Position numbers and translations under genes: made by a program. Shown in pieces: positions 48,893 through 61,323 of a DNA stretch of 64,000 bases. The stretch comes from Gordionus sp. m RMFG-2023 (taxonomy: Eukaryota > Nematomorpha > Gordioida > Chordodea > Parachordodidae), in NCBI RefSeq assembly GCF_954871325.1, contig NC_088778.1, positions 11,851,882 through 11,915,881 on the forward strand. The letters are read 5' to 3'. The first letter of the stretch is position 1. Every line of letters begins with the position of its first letter. A model generated the notes under the pieces. It was not told where the DNA came from. It did no database searches and was given only the letters and a program-made list of their open reading frames with translations.

Positions 48893-50058
48893 GAGACCTT
48901 CATGGGCCTTAATTTTTTGACCAAGCCCAGCCCATGCCCGCAGTTAAAAAATTTTTTAGGCCCAAGCCCGGCCCATATCTAATGTTAAAAAAAATTCCCA
49001 AGCCCATCATAAGTTTCAAAAAAATTTTCCAGCCGACATATCCAAAAATTTAATTATTTTTTATTTAATGAAAATAAACAATATTTAAATAATATATTTA
49101 GGCAATCATTTTGTTTACAAAACTGAAATTTATTATTAGAATAAAAAAAAGCAATATTTCTTTAAATTAGCAACTGTTTTAAATTTAAATTTAATAATTT
49201 TAAACCCAAAGCCCATTTTAACATTAGGCACACAGATTAAAAAATATTTTTAAAACAATGGACGGGTGAGTATTTTTCGTACGAAATGAGCAGAACAGAC
49301 TTATTTATTAAAAATCATTTTTTTATTTCATAAAAAAATTTAAAATTACCTTTTTTTGGTTTCTAAATAATTTTTTTATATTTTCATGGAGCTAGAGCCC
49401 CTGCCCCCACCCCTACGGTGACGCTACTGTTTATTGCATATTTTATACGTTTATAAATAAAAATCTAAGCCTTATTAAAATAATTTTTTAAACATTGGGC
49501 TAGGGCGAATTAAACAAATATTTTAGGTAAATAGTCGGGGTAGGTGAATTTTAAAAAAAAATTAGAATTTTTTTAAACAATGGGCAGACAGACCTCTAAT
49601 CTCACCATTACATTAAAGAAGAAACAATTTGATGAACTAATCAACCATTTATTACAATTTTTAATTATATTTTAAAAAAATTACAAATATCTTGCAAAAT
49701 TGTTGGTCCAGTTCACTATATTTTTCAAAAATATCTGCCCGACCCTATATGTGGTGTATTCACCTCATAACCTTACACTGACATGGGATGTTTTTTTGCC
49801 CGAACAGGATTTGGCTCGGCCCAAATTTTTAAAATTACTTTATGTGGAATAATTTTTGAGGTATTTTACTAATTGTTTCAAAGGGAAATTGATAGTATGA
49901 GTAATGAATGAATATTAAACGCTTTATATAAAATTTTCCAATTGATTATTTGATGTAATTTAAATTTATTTTTGATCGGCCCTGCTCGAGTTTATAATTT
50001 TTTTAGACCCAGCCCTAAATAATACTACTTTTCGGGTTGGGCCTGCAGGTCTCTGATA
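48893..50058. mobile_element. GC-box MITE-type segment, probably more than one copy
   Basis: The left border CAGAGACCTTCATGGGCC and the right border GGGCCTGCAGGTCTCTG are inverted ends of the CAGAGACCTGCA family. Flanking octamers do not match and the 1.17 kb interior has separate motif clusters (AAGCCCGGCCC near 48964, AACAATGGGC near 49580, GGCTCGGCCC near 49810). Two or more damaged copies are more likely than one element. Confidence 0.45.
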
Positions 50059-51018
50059 ATTTTTTTAAAATCTATTATTTTACGGCCCATAAAAATTATG
50101 GTGAGAAAAACTTTCTAGCCCCCCCACCCCCCTTCTTCACACACACATACAAAAATCTTGTATACGCCAATAGATTTTAATATTATATAAATTGAAATGG
50201 CCTAAATCTAATATATTTTCTTTCGGGCAAAAAGCCTTTTATTAAATAACTTATAAATTTAAAAAAACATTTTTATGTAACAACAAAACCCTATTTTAAA
50301 AAACTTTCATATTAAAGATCTGTCAGCTACTCGGCTAGGAAATTTATAGTAAATTGATAAACAGAAATAAATAGAAAGTATTTTTCTGAACATTCCTTTA
50401 CTAAAACATTAAACTCGGTCATCAAGGAAGTAGCATTATTCGAGGTATTTCCCATGACATACCAGCTTATCTTCTAAAAATGTCTGAATATTGTGTTTTT
50501 TTTCTAAAGATATTCTCCTAAAATATTTTAAAGAGATTTCGATTCACCTACTTCCAAGTAAGAGCTTAACATCCCTCCCCTAAAGCCAATCCAAACTACT
50601 TCCTACATCCTTCAATTTCAATGTAGAAAGTGCATCATACCCCCCCCCCCTCACTGTGGTAGAAGTCCTTGATTCCGAAAGTTCTGATAATGGTATTTTG
50701 AACAATATACATAAAAATTAACAGTGTATAGGATTTCGTTTTTCCTATAAATTTTAAGAGAGACCTGGTTCCTCGATTTTTCCCGGTTCTGATACTAGTT
50801 CCTAGATTTATTTTACATTTTGCTTTTTATATTAAAAGGCCTACTAAATGATTAAGAAAAAAAATCCTGTTATTAAAATATTATAATTTTTTTTATATTT
50901 ATTGAATTCATATTAGAATCATGTTTTTCATTCCATGGTAAAACCAAGATAGTATGCTTGTTAATCAAAAAGGCTAATTTTGATATTTCGTATTTATATA
51001 TCTCTTTTCCCTGCCTAG
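50059..51018. other. AT-rich region with poly-C runs
   Basis: No gene recognised. C-rich runs lie near 50119-50133 and 50640-50651. It is probably the intron or upstream flank of the next gene. Confidence 0.35.
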
Positions 51019-54000
51019 ACTCGATTGATTTCTGGGTAAGTGACATGTCTCGTCAAATACCTCCAGGTATTTATACAATAATAAATTATTTATGTAAAGA
51101 AATAAAATTGTGCCTAAGTTTTTGTTTTTATAATTATAGCTGTCAAGCTTGAACATTAGGTGTATTTTCCCAGTTTAAAACAGTTTGCTAAATATCTTTG
51201 ATTGGAGGAAAAACTAGTATAGTTATTTTTAAAGCTCTATAAATATAATCATTTTCATATATAATTTTCAATATTTTTATGTCATCTGATAATTTACCAG
51301 ATTCTTAGAAATTTAGGTCTTTAAGTCATTTCTTATGCTCCATGCTAAAGATCAATTTATACTTATACCGCTATTCATTTAAATTATTTTAAGAAAGAAT
51401 CTTTGAAATCAACATATTACACTCGCCCGCGAGAAGTAAGGTAAAAATAGGCCCCGCTAAACTGCATTTATTTAATGGGCAATTTTGCTTGGTGGCAAAT
51501 TATCCCTTACCAAATATCATGAGTCAATGGAATATCGTCGATATCAAAAGGTTTGGTCAATTAGCCAATAAATTTTGCTTTGAGACCTCGCACACTAACG
51601 AAAAACGAAACAAATGTAAATAAATCATACTTTATTTTTATAACTTGGAAATACAATAAAACTCCCATCTTACTCAATAGGAGCATATTTATAAAACGAT
51701 AAGAATTTAAAATATGATTTTGGCAGGAATGAATTAATCTAAAGTGGTCACCATGAAATGATGATTAGAACACTTTATTGATGTTTTATTTTGTATATAT
51801 TTTTTAAAATATCATTAATTAAGATTTGACACAGATAAATGATAAATCTTTTATAACGTTGTCTAGAGCCCTGAAAATTCCATTTTCTGCCCAGCTCGAA
51901 ATATTTAATTTAAAAAAACATAGATTAAAGCATAATTTTATGAAGTTAAGTAAAGAAGAAAATCACACTTTGCTTTGTCCTTATCACAAATAAATTATAA
52001 TTATCATTTTATTTCCATAAAACAAGAGTTTCAGAATTTCTTTTATATTTTTCGAGCTCGCCAAATTTTTTATTTTTTAAAAATAATTTCGAATTTTTAG
52101 GGCCAAGTTTCGGGCTGATTTGCAGAATTCCATCTATATTCGTATTTTTAAGTTGGGCTTTATGACATTGTTTTTTTAAAAAAAATTCTACAATTTTAAA
52201 TAAAAAAATATATTTAAAAAAATATTTTAGCGGGTATTTATATATTGAATTCTGTCGAAGATGTTAAAAAAATTGAGATTGCGTTTAAAGAAGCCAACGA
52301 GTTTAAATTGAAGAAAAATGTTCTTTTCAGCGAAAAAGGTTCAAGAACACCATTTAGTTGTTAATAAATAAATATCTGTATTATTATGAGGGCCTAGATT
52401 ATAATCGTTTGGCATAATAAATATTTTCTTTAAAAATGGTTAGGGTTAGGATAAAATGATGAATTATTATTATTGAAAATGGCGATTTAATTAATATCAT
52501 ATTACTATTTTTTAAGATGGTATATAATCATGCTATTATTTCCCCTAAAGAGCTATTTAAAAAATGAAATTTTATCTCGAAAAAATTATAAAATATTATT
52601 TCACAATTTTTCAAAATTTGAGGTGCTCTAAATTCTGAGGAGACTTGAGCCATTTTTTTCCCTTCTTTAAATATACCATTGTATGTTGTTCCAATAAATG
52701 CCAAAGAGATAAACCTAGAAAGTGTAAAGGGCTTCCCTTATAATAAGGTATTCGGTGGTTTTTTTAAAGGTTACAGGGAGGCCCAGCCCTTATAAAAAGT
52801 TTGGAGTGTTTTTAATTTTTTTTAAAAAAAAATGAGCCCTCAACTACACCCCAGTTGTAAAAAATAGCTTTCAAATTTAATATCCTACTTTTATATCATA
52901 ATTATATAAAATACATTTTCTAGGTTGTTTGTGAGTCATGTATAAATAATTATTTTTATAAGTTTATTTTTTATATATAATATTCTTCAAATGTATATTA
53001 ATTAGTTATTAAATTTAATATTTAAAATATAAAAGAAATGTTACATATTTACTAATTTTAAACAAAATATCCATAAATCTCTATTTTTAGACCTGATAAA
53101 ACTTTATGAGACTATCGATTCAACATTCCTTCAAAGACCTTTTATCAATCATTTTTCTAGTAGACAAAATATAAATTCAATCAATAATAACAAGGTTGAT
53201 TATGACTTAAACTACAATACTGATTTACCTCCTCCTATGCCAATTTTTGATATAGACGAAAAACTAAGGTTGAACCAATGCCATGTTTACAGTCGCATTA
53301 ACCAATCTCGGAAAAATTCTCTACCGCTTAAGTCATGTCGCGAATACTCAACTTTGCCAAAGTTAAAACGTAATTACCTCCACAATGGTGATAGGTTTAA
53401 TTTCCCTAAGAATTTGAATCTTGAAAACAAGCCCTATAGAGCTTATGATAATTCAAAAACCGGCCCTTATCACTTTAAAGATTCAAATTATGAAAAATCT
53501 ATAATTAGTGAACAATTAAATGGTAATCTATCTCATTATTCCTTAAGTCTTAAGGAGCAGGTTTCACAATTCTAATATTTTGTTGATTTCCATCTTTGCC
53601 AATAAATAAGATTTTTTTGAGTAATTTACGTTATTTTTGAATACCATGTAAGTGGAGGTTAAATGAAAGGCAGATAAAACCAAAATAAAGTCTTGGGGTT
53701 TCAGCGAACATAATATGCAAATGACATACTTTTCATTTTAATTATTAAGATAGGAACCGAGCCTATAAATATTAAGAGAAATGGTTATTCGAATTCTTTT
53801 ATGATCGACAAGAAATTCCATCAAAATTCAATGCTAAATATAGTTCGACCGAGTCCTGAAGGGTGCCCTTCAATAACTTATGATAGTTTCGATTTTGAAC
53901 ATTCAAATTACTTTTATGAAGTACCAAGTAAATTGCAAACCAATAAAATTAACAATTCTATATCAAATTTGAATGATAATTTAAATGATTCCTATTTCCA

Positions 54001-55063
54001 AAATGGGGCTGATTCAGGCTTGGACTTGTATTACCAAAGGATAAAGAATGACGGTGCAAAAAAAAAATCGAAGCTTAAAAATATTTTTAACTCTAAAGAG
54101 GATGGCTTATATTCAAATCCTCCAAGTTTAAGCGGAAAATTTAGTGAGTCTGTGTATGTCGAAATGAATAATGGCCATGATATTTATTTAAAGAATATTT
54201 ATCGGTACGAAAAAGAATGTAATGATAATTTTAATGATTACGTAGAAATGGGTAATTTAAAGAGTGAAGATGACATTGTAAAATCTAATCCGAAAAACAT
54301 AGTAAAGAAAAATATCATTTCCACGACCGACGAAAATGATTTTATAAATTTAAATAATTTTCTTAAACACAAAGAAGGAGATGAAAAATGTTCCCGGGCT
54401 TGCAAATGTTATGACTGTTGTCAATATTGGGAAAAACTACCCTTAAGGCCTTTTATGCCCTACAATTTTCATTCAACTATGAAGAAGGATTACGACCCCG
54501 ATGAATATTATGATAGAATCAAAAAATTGTATGATGAGAAATTCGTAAGCTCAAACTTAATGTGTGATAAGGATAGTAGTTATAACAAATCCAAGGTAGC
54601 ATCCAACCTCAAAAACTATTTTAATAATTTTGTCAATATCTCCGATATTTCTACGAAAAACCTTGATCTGCCCCGGAAAAAAATGACCAAAAACCTTCAC
54701 CTTAGAACTTCCTATTATAGTTCCAGCGATTCAAATTTATTGGATTATAAATGTAATCATCGCAACAAAAATCTATGCAAATTAGACGAAGAACTTGCCA
54801 CGACGAACATATCTAAAATCAAAAAAATATTTAAACCTCCATTTGTACTCCAAATATTTTATAGGATCAATAATGGTTTGGTCACAGATTGGAAACGGGA
54901 TTTTACTATTCGTAGGAAAAACTCGCTAGACAACCACAATACCTATAACAAATACAATACGATTGATAAAATGAATGTTGCATCGTCTAAATGTAGGACA
55001 AGGTTTGATCAAGATTTTAATATCATCCCAGCTTGCAACTATGAAAACGGCAGAACAGAATAG
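51019..55063 (+). CDS. Unrecognised protein with two YVEM motifs, 3' exons
   Basis: Strong exons are 53091-53560 and 53750-55063, joined by a 188-189-nt GT-AG intron in phase 0; reading across it gives SLSLKEQ then IGTEPINIKRNGYS. A small candidate exon at 51019-51066 (SIDFWVSDMSRQIPP) ends in phase 1, exactly what the 53091 exon needs (next residues DLIKLYETID). About 593 residues are seen from 53091 on. The protein is hydrophilic, Asn/Ser/Lys/Tyr-rich, without signal peptide or membrane segment. It has LPPPMP (an SH3-type site), SVYVEM and NDYVEM (YxxM, the PI3-kinase SH2 type), GLYSNP (YxN) and a cysteine cluster CSRACKCYDCC near the middle. This fits a signalling docking protein or a receptor tail, which is inference. 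The 5' exons are unknown. Two AATAAA sites follow at 55213 and 55229. Confidence 0.72.
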
Positions 55064-55212
55064 GTCCAGTTCTTTTTCAAATACTAAAAAATAATTCAAA
55101 TATAATTGTGCACCAACTAATCTCATCCTTCCATATTTATCAAATCAGTATATATTTTGTAATATGTTCCGTGCAATTTAGCATTTTTTAATTTTAGATA
55201 AAATTTTATGGC

Positions 55213-55234
55213 AATAAAATAAATTGTCAATAAA
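55213..55234 (+). promoter_or_regulatory. Putative polyadenylation signals
   Basis: Two AATAAA hexamers lie 150-170 nt after the stop codon of the preceding gene. Confidence 0.45.
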
Positions 55235-55827
55235 GATTTTAACTGTATATTATTTATGAAATTCTAAGGTAAAATAAAAAATCATTTATAAGCCCTGCAT
55301 TGTCTACATAGCAGGGAGGTAGGAGCCATATGCCTCCAAATTTATTTCAGGGGTTGGTTCTAGTGTTGCGTAATCGGCTAATTTTAGCCGACTACAAAAC
55401 GGCTTAGCCAAGATTTTAGGTGAAAAAAATGGGCTAAGCCTAATTAGTCTTAGTTTAAAAATTGGCTAAGCCTAATTAGGGTTAGATATGAAATCGGGGA
55501 AAACGTAATTAATGAAAAATTCTGCATCTGCTAATCTTCCGTCAGTGTTCCGTAAGATATGCTTAGCATTAATTATTTATTTATTTTTAATGTTAATATT
55601 TTATTATTATCAACAAATAAACATATTTATATGATATAATAGTTTTTATTTAAATTATTATATTACAAGTTGATAGCCCGTCAAGAATGACAGGGAATCA
55701 GAATTTTCTTCTTTTCAATGATGAATAAATAATAAATTTTACCTTTATTGATTGATGAATCAGAAATTTTTCTATCTTATGATCATCCAATAATTAAGAT
55801 ATTTTACATGGAAACAATAATAAAAAA

Positions 55828-56197
55828 AGATAAAAATGTACTGTTGAAAATTTAACTTCAATTGCCTATGAGATATCCTTAAAAAATTTTTAATATATAT
55901 GTATTAATTATGCAAATTGTAGAAGAAGGCAATAAAACAGGACCTTTTATGGTAACAATTTTTAAATTTTCCATGAAATCAGAAAAAAAATCATAGCATT
56001 AAAAAATATAATCAAAATAAGAAATTTATTTAGATCTTTGTTTTTTTTATAAGGACAGACTTGTAACCAGTTTATATTATGAAAAATAAAAAGACTATAA
56101 AAATTTACTGTAAAAAATTTAACTTCCATTGCCTATGAGATATCCTTTAAAAAACTTGTTTAATATATACATATGTATTAATTATGTAAAATTGTAG
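55828..56197. repeat. Direct repeat inside the foldback left arm
   Basis: A segment of about 100 bp containing ATTGCCTATGAGATATCC and TATGTATTAATTATG occurs at about 55828-55925 and again at about 56085-56197. Confidence 0.7.
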
Positions 56198-56514
56198 TGT
56201 AATATTTATATAAGATTGTGTAAAAAAATCTATAATATACCAGTTAGTTCTAGTATCTATATATATGATGATGTATAAGATGGTAATGGTTTTATGGTAA
56301 TGGAAGATGAATGAATGTTTGATATGATTAGATGGTGATTTTTATTGGACGAATATTTTTTAAAAGAATATTAAAAATTTTTAAAAAAAGAATACCTATT
56401 TAATAGTTTGAATTTTAAAGTAGCTATGAACTTTGAATCGTATCTTCTATTTGATTAATTTTCCCAAATTTAGAAAAGAATTTATTTTGCCAGATTAAGA
56501 AAAAAAAATCTTTG

Positions 56515-56582
56515 CTGGGATTCGAACCTAAGTCAATCAGATTTGTAAGAGACGCTCTTGCCAATTGGGCTACAGACACTTT
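56515..56582 (-). other. tRNA-like sequence with A-box and B-box
   Basis: On the minus strand the segment has a D-arm-like GCCCAATTGGCAAGAGC and a T-arm GGTTCGAATCC at proper tRNA spacing, i.e. RNA polymerase III A and B boxes. The anticodon stem does not pair well, the T stem has a mismatch and the acceptor stem is poor, so it is not a functional tRNA call. It may be a tRNA relic or a SINE-type promoter inside the foldback element. Confidence 0.5.
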
Positions 56583-57122
56583 TCAAATAACGATTTTTAA
56601 ATATATATTAGAAATTGTGAAAGTGTGACTTTTATATATATTATTATAGAATAGATGAAATGAAAATAGATTTATTTATTAGATGTTTTTTTAATAAAAA
56701 AATGAATGTTATTATAATATTATTTTTGTTACAATTCATTAGTGATTTTCATGCTCAAAATTTTAAGCAAAAAATATTTTTTGAATTAAGATTTTTGAAC
56801 ATATTTTGATTTGATTAGAATTTTAAATCTTCTTTGTAAATAAATCTTTTTTGAGGAATTCTTTTGTGAATTTTATTATAAATAAACAATCTTTTAGGTG
56901 AAATATTTTATAATTTTTTTTTATCATTTATGTAAAATTATCTATATTTTTAAGTATATTAAAGGAGGTGATTTTTTCTTAATTTTATTTTGAATATTTA
57001 TATTAAACTTTTATATGATATTTTTAAGGATAATATTTTAATGTGACAATTGTCATATCGTTATTTTTTAAAATTTTTGGAATTTGCACAAGGGTACAAA
57101 TATAATTTATTGTAAAGATGTT

Positions 57123-58120
57123 TTTTTTGACCTCTCACAGGCCCTCACCTTTTGAGACAACAACTGCTCTCCCACCCTTAGCCGTCTCGCTTCCAGTACC
57201 CAAAAAGACTGAGATGCTCCTCTGATCGCCCGTTCCGTTGAATATCTTATTTTGAACAGGCCCTTTGAGGAAAATCCCAATAATTTGGTACTAAATGCAA
57301 ACTCTGGCTACGAATGGTTGGAAGCCATCCCCAGCGCCAATCTTGGCCTCTTCATGACTGGCGAACAGCTACGTATATCTATAGCCATCCGCCTCGGCTG
57401 TAATGTCGTAGTTCCCTCCATCTGCATCGACTGTGGTTAGCCCATTGAATCGAAGGCTTATCATCCCTTGCACTGCAAGTTCTCCCGTGGACGACAACCT
57501 CGTCATAAATCTACCAGTAACATTTTACTAGCCGCCCTCAAAAAAGTTAATATCCCATCTACCCTCGAACCAGTGGGTCTTTCAAACGAATACGCCATAC
57601 GCCCGGGTGGTATTTCTCTCATACCCTGGTCTAATGGTCTTCCGCTAACATGGGATTACACTTGCGTTGATTTTGCAGCCAAGTCTAACCTCTCATTTTC
57701 TGCTATCGAAAAGGCAGAAATCCTTAAAAAAAATAAATGCCCTGGCCTCACCAACACTATGTTCATTCCTATCGTTACCAATACCCTAGGCATGTTTGGA
57801 AACGAGGTCCTCAATTTCATTAAAATCATAGGAAAAAAATGAGACAGATCTCAGGGGACCCCAATGAAGGATTTTACCTTCGCCAGCAGATTTCTCTGGA
57901 AATTTGCCGGTCTAATTTTTTAAGTATTCACTCTTCTCTTGGATGATATATACCCCCCTTTTTTTAAATATATATATATTTTTTTATAGTCCTTTTTAAT
58001 GTCTTCATAGATTATATATATATTATATATATATATAGTATTTTTTTTATATTTAATTTTTAATATATCCATTTTAATATATATTTTTTAATCCTCTGTA
58101 ATTTAATGATTATGAATAAA
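57123..58120 (+). mobile_element. 5'-truncated LINE inserted in the foldback array
   Basis: The segment is bounded by the 15-nt direct repeat TATTGTAAAGATGTT (57108-57122 and 58121-58135), which fits a target-primed LINE insertion. It contains the C-terminal ORF2 region (57252-57842) and a 3' tail of about 280 nt with a palindromic GAGACAGATCTCAGGGGACC start. It is less AT-rich than the surrounding array. Only the last kilobase is present, so the copy is 5'-truncated, as is usual for LINEs. Confidence 0.82.
57252..57842 (+). pseudogene. LINE (Jockey/CR1-like) ORF2 C-terminal region
   Basis: Two adjoining open stretches read SGYEWLEAIPSANLGLFMTG and RLGCNVVVPSICIDCG, then after one interruption near 57438 HPLHCKFSRGRQPRHKS, RPGGISLIPWSNGLPLTWDY and TCVDFA, ending in a TGA. 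These are the conserved blocks downstream of the reverse transcriptase in many invertebrate non-LTR elements: a Cys/His cluster and an LxPW...WD motif that looks nuclease-like. The function of this domain is not established. Only one in-frame stop interrupts about 195 codons, so the insertion is young relative to the array around it. Confidence 0.78.
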
Positions 58121-58600
58121 TATTGTAAAGATGTTGAATTATAAATTCAATGAAGATGTTCCTTGGAAAAATGACAATTATCATAATCGGCATTTTTAAA
58201 CATTAAATTTTTTTTGATGCTAATGGGCAAAAATATGTATTTTTAACTTGTAAATTAAAATTTCAATTAAGATGGATCATATAAAAGTTACAATTGTCAT
58301 AATTGTTATTTTTAAAGTTTTTTGAATTTTTTTGACGCAAATGGTCAAAAATATAGTTTGTTAAACATGTTAAATTAAAAATTTAATGAAGATGTATCAT
58401 AGATATGTGGAAATTATCATAATAGGTATTTTTAAAATTTTTTTGATGCAAATGGGTAAAAATATAGATTGTAAACATGTTAAATTAAAATTTCATGAAA
58501 ATATAGCTTAGAAAAGTGGCAATTGTCATAATCGTTATTTTTAAAGTTTTTTGAATTTTTTAACGCAAATGGGTTAAATATAGATTGTAATCTATTTTTA
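58119..58600. repeat. Forward tandem array, about 120-bp unit
   Basis: About four copies of a unit containing ATTAAAATTTCAATTAAGAT, ACAATTGTCATAATCG, TTTTTAAAGTTTTTTGAA, GACGCAAATGG and ATATAGATTGTAAACATG. One more partial unit precedes the LINE at about 57040-57120, showing that the LINE landed inside the array. Confidence 0.8.
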
Positions 58601-58869
58601 CCATATGTTTATAAAATTCAAAATCAACAAAAATTATAGGATGTTAATTGTATCATATCATTGATAAATAATATTCATGTGGTTTTTAAGTTCGTTTCAT
58701 AAAAATCTTACCCTGAATTCACACTCAGACGATTTCGCTGTGAGTATACAAAAATTTTTGCTAACTGTGAATGCAGGGTTATACATTTTAATAGATGTAG
58801 AATTAAAATTGATTAATTAAAGATTTAAGATTGTGAATCCATATCTAAAAAGTTTAGAATTTAACCTTT

Positions 58870-59420
58870 TTCAGGAAATTTTAATTTAACATGTTAACAA
58901 TATATATTTTAACCCATTTACGTCAAATAACTTTAAAAATAACGATTATGACAATTGACACTTTTCTATGCTACATCTTCATGAAATTTTAATTTAACAG
59001 GTTTACAATCTATATTTTTACCCATTTGCGTCAAAAAACTTTAAAAATAAAGATTATGATAATTGTCACTTATCTATGGTAACTAAATTTTTAATTTAAC
59101 ATATTTAAAATCTATATTTTTATCCATTAAGCGTCAATAAAATTCAAAAAACTTTAAAAATAACAATTATGACAATTGTCACTTATCTATGGTTTATCTA
59201 CATCAAATTTTATTTTAACATGTTAGCAATTTATATTTTTGCCCATTTATGTCAAAAAAATATAATATGTTTAAAAATACAGATTATAATAATTGTCATT
59301 TTTCCATGGAACATCTTCATTGAATTTATCATTTAACCTTTACAATATAAATTATGTTTTTACCCTTTTGTGCCAAAAATCTTAAAAAATAAAGAATATT
59401 ACAATTGTCACATATAAATA
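58870..59420. repeat. Inverted tandem array, mirror of 58119-58600
   Basis: The same unit occurs about four to five times as its reverse complement (CATTTGCGTCAAAAAACTTT, CGATTATGACAATTGACAC). With the forward array it could form a very long imperfect hairpin with a 270-nt loop. Confidence 0.8.
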
Positions 59421-60400
59421 TTTTTAAAAAATTATTTAGAAAAAATTACCTTTTTAATATACTTAAAAAATAGATAATTTTACAAAAATGATAAAAAAAA
59501 TATAAAAGATTGTTTATTTATATAATAAAATTTACAAAAGAATTCCTCAAAAAATATATTTACAAAGAAGATTTAAAATTCTTATCAAATCAAAATATGT
59601 TGAAATATCTTTTTGAATTTCAAAAAATATTTTTTGCTTAAAATTTTAGGCATGAAAATACTAAGTGAGGATTTTCCGAAAAAAATCTTATTATAAAAGT
59701 ATTTTTTGGTCTATTCAGTATTGTTCCACCTATAATGAAGCTATTGAAAAGATTATACGTTTCGTTTATTAAATTTTGTTTTATCATAATTTCTTTTGTA
59801 CTTCTGTATTTTTCTTTCTAAAAATAATATTACAATAGCAGCATGTCATTTTTTTTATATTAAAAAACATCAAATAAACAAATTTCATTTCATAATATAA
59901 TAATATAAATAAAAAATATTAAATATGTTTTTTTGTTAATAATAATAAAATATTAACATTATTAAATATATATAAAATAAATTATTTTACTAAAAGAATT
60001 AAATAATAATTAATACTAGACATATCTTATGGAACGCTGACGAACGATTTCCCGATGTAGAATTTTTGACTAGTTTAGTTTTAGCCGATTTTTAGGCTAT
60101 GCCTAATTAGGTTTAGCCGATTTTTAGACTATAAGCCTAATTAATTAGGTATAACCGATTTTTAGGCTAAGCCTAATTAGGCTTAGGCATAGTTTTTAGC
60201 CGATTACGCAACACTAGTTTGCTTTTATAAAAGAGGAGGTGCCTACGAAGTACAAAATATTTTAGGGTATAGATAAAGCTAGGAGCCTTCAATTTTTTCT
60301 TCCTCACGAAGACGCCAAAGGTGAGTGAGGGTTAGTAGATGAAATTTGTTTCTTTGGTCTCATGAAAAGCCTTATTAAGTGAGTTATATTGTAAACACAC

Positions 60401-60569
60401 TAGTGAGCTAAAAAAATATTGCCTAAGGCTCCAGATTTCGCTAATAAATGTCTAAACCTTTGTGCTATCTATGAGCAAAATCTTCAGGCTTGGGTAATAT
60501 TTTTCTGAATAAAATATTGAGTTAGCCGTTTTTAAAAATCGGCTCAAATCGAGCCATTTAACAACACTA
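60401..60569. mobile_element. TAGTGTTG-family MITE, left end damaged
   Basis: The right half is typical (TTAGCCGTTTTTAAAAATCG ... GAGCCATTTAACAACACTA). The left end is shortened to TAGTGAGCTAAAAAAATATT. Confidence 0.6.
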
Positions 60570-61323
60570 GTCAGATCCAACCCGAATTTATTTAAATATA
60601 GAAATTGATATTTAAATCAATTCTCATAAACAAATAAAAAAATATTTGCTCCTTCTCTAGTGCAAAAATTTTTAAATATATTTATTTTATTTTAAAATTT
60701 AAAACCGATCCTATTTCTTATAAACAGGACAGATCCAAAGCCCGAAAATATTTTAAAATAATAAGAATAGATATTTTATAAAATATCAATTATTTTGGGA
60801 AATATAATATAAACACTATAATATAGATAATTTAAATGACAATTTTAGGCTGGATAAAAAAAAGACAAGGAAATGAATTTAAAGCGATAATGCAAAAAAT
60901 AAGAATAAGCAAAAAAATATATTCTAGATCCAGAAACCTTATCAATTGATTCGACATTATCTTTAAACATTATGTTCATTTTTCGTTTTTTCCTCAGTTA
61001 TTAATAATCGTTTTTGGTACTATTTTAAAAATTAAAATGTACCAATAATATCTGGAGATGTTTATTGGCAGTTAATGATATTTAACACACGATTAAGGTG
61101 AATATTGCCATGAAATTATTACGTATGTTTAGCATGGTTATTAAAGTAGCGTGCTACTTTTTTTTGTAGCGATAGTAGTGCACTACTTCAAAAAATATCC
61201 ATGACTGTAGCGCGCTTATTTTTTGAGACAGGTTCAATTAAATATAAATAAATATTAAATATAAAAACGAAAATTGATCCATGATTTCATAAAATTAGAA
61301 TTATCTTTTATATTTATTTAATT
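60570..61323. other. AT-rich intergenic region
   Basis: No gene. A short inverted pattern GTAGCGTGCTACTTTTT and GTAGCG...GCACTACTTC occurs at 61145-61185. Confidence 0.35.

Larger units (their letters stand above)
55361..60216. mobile_element. 4.9-kb foldback element, TAGTGTTGCGTAATCGGC ends
   Basis: The ends TAGTGTTGCGTAATCGGCTA and TAGCCGATTACGCAACACTA are perfect inverted repeats. Flanking octamers GTTGGTTC and GTTTGCTT match at five positions. Inside the ends, AAGCCTAATTAGG-type motifs repeat on both sides. The arms stay homologous for more than a kilobase: TTCCGTAAGATATGCTTAGC near 55550 mirrors the stretch at 60015-60045, and 56640-57010 mirrors 59400-59890. Arrays of a unit of about 120 bp run forward at about 57040-58600 and inverted at 58870-59420, around a unique spacer at 58600-58870. 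No transposase gene is visible. The ends resemble the small TAGTGTTGTTAAACGGC MITEs, so it may be moved by the same hAT. Confidence 0.8.

Noticed and set aside
56515-56582. Functional tRNA gene on the minus strand
   Set aside because: A- and B-box sequences are good but anticodon and acceptor stems do not pair, so only a tRNA-like relic is reported.
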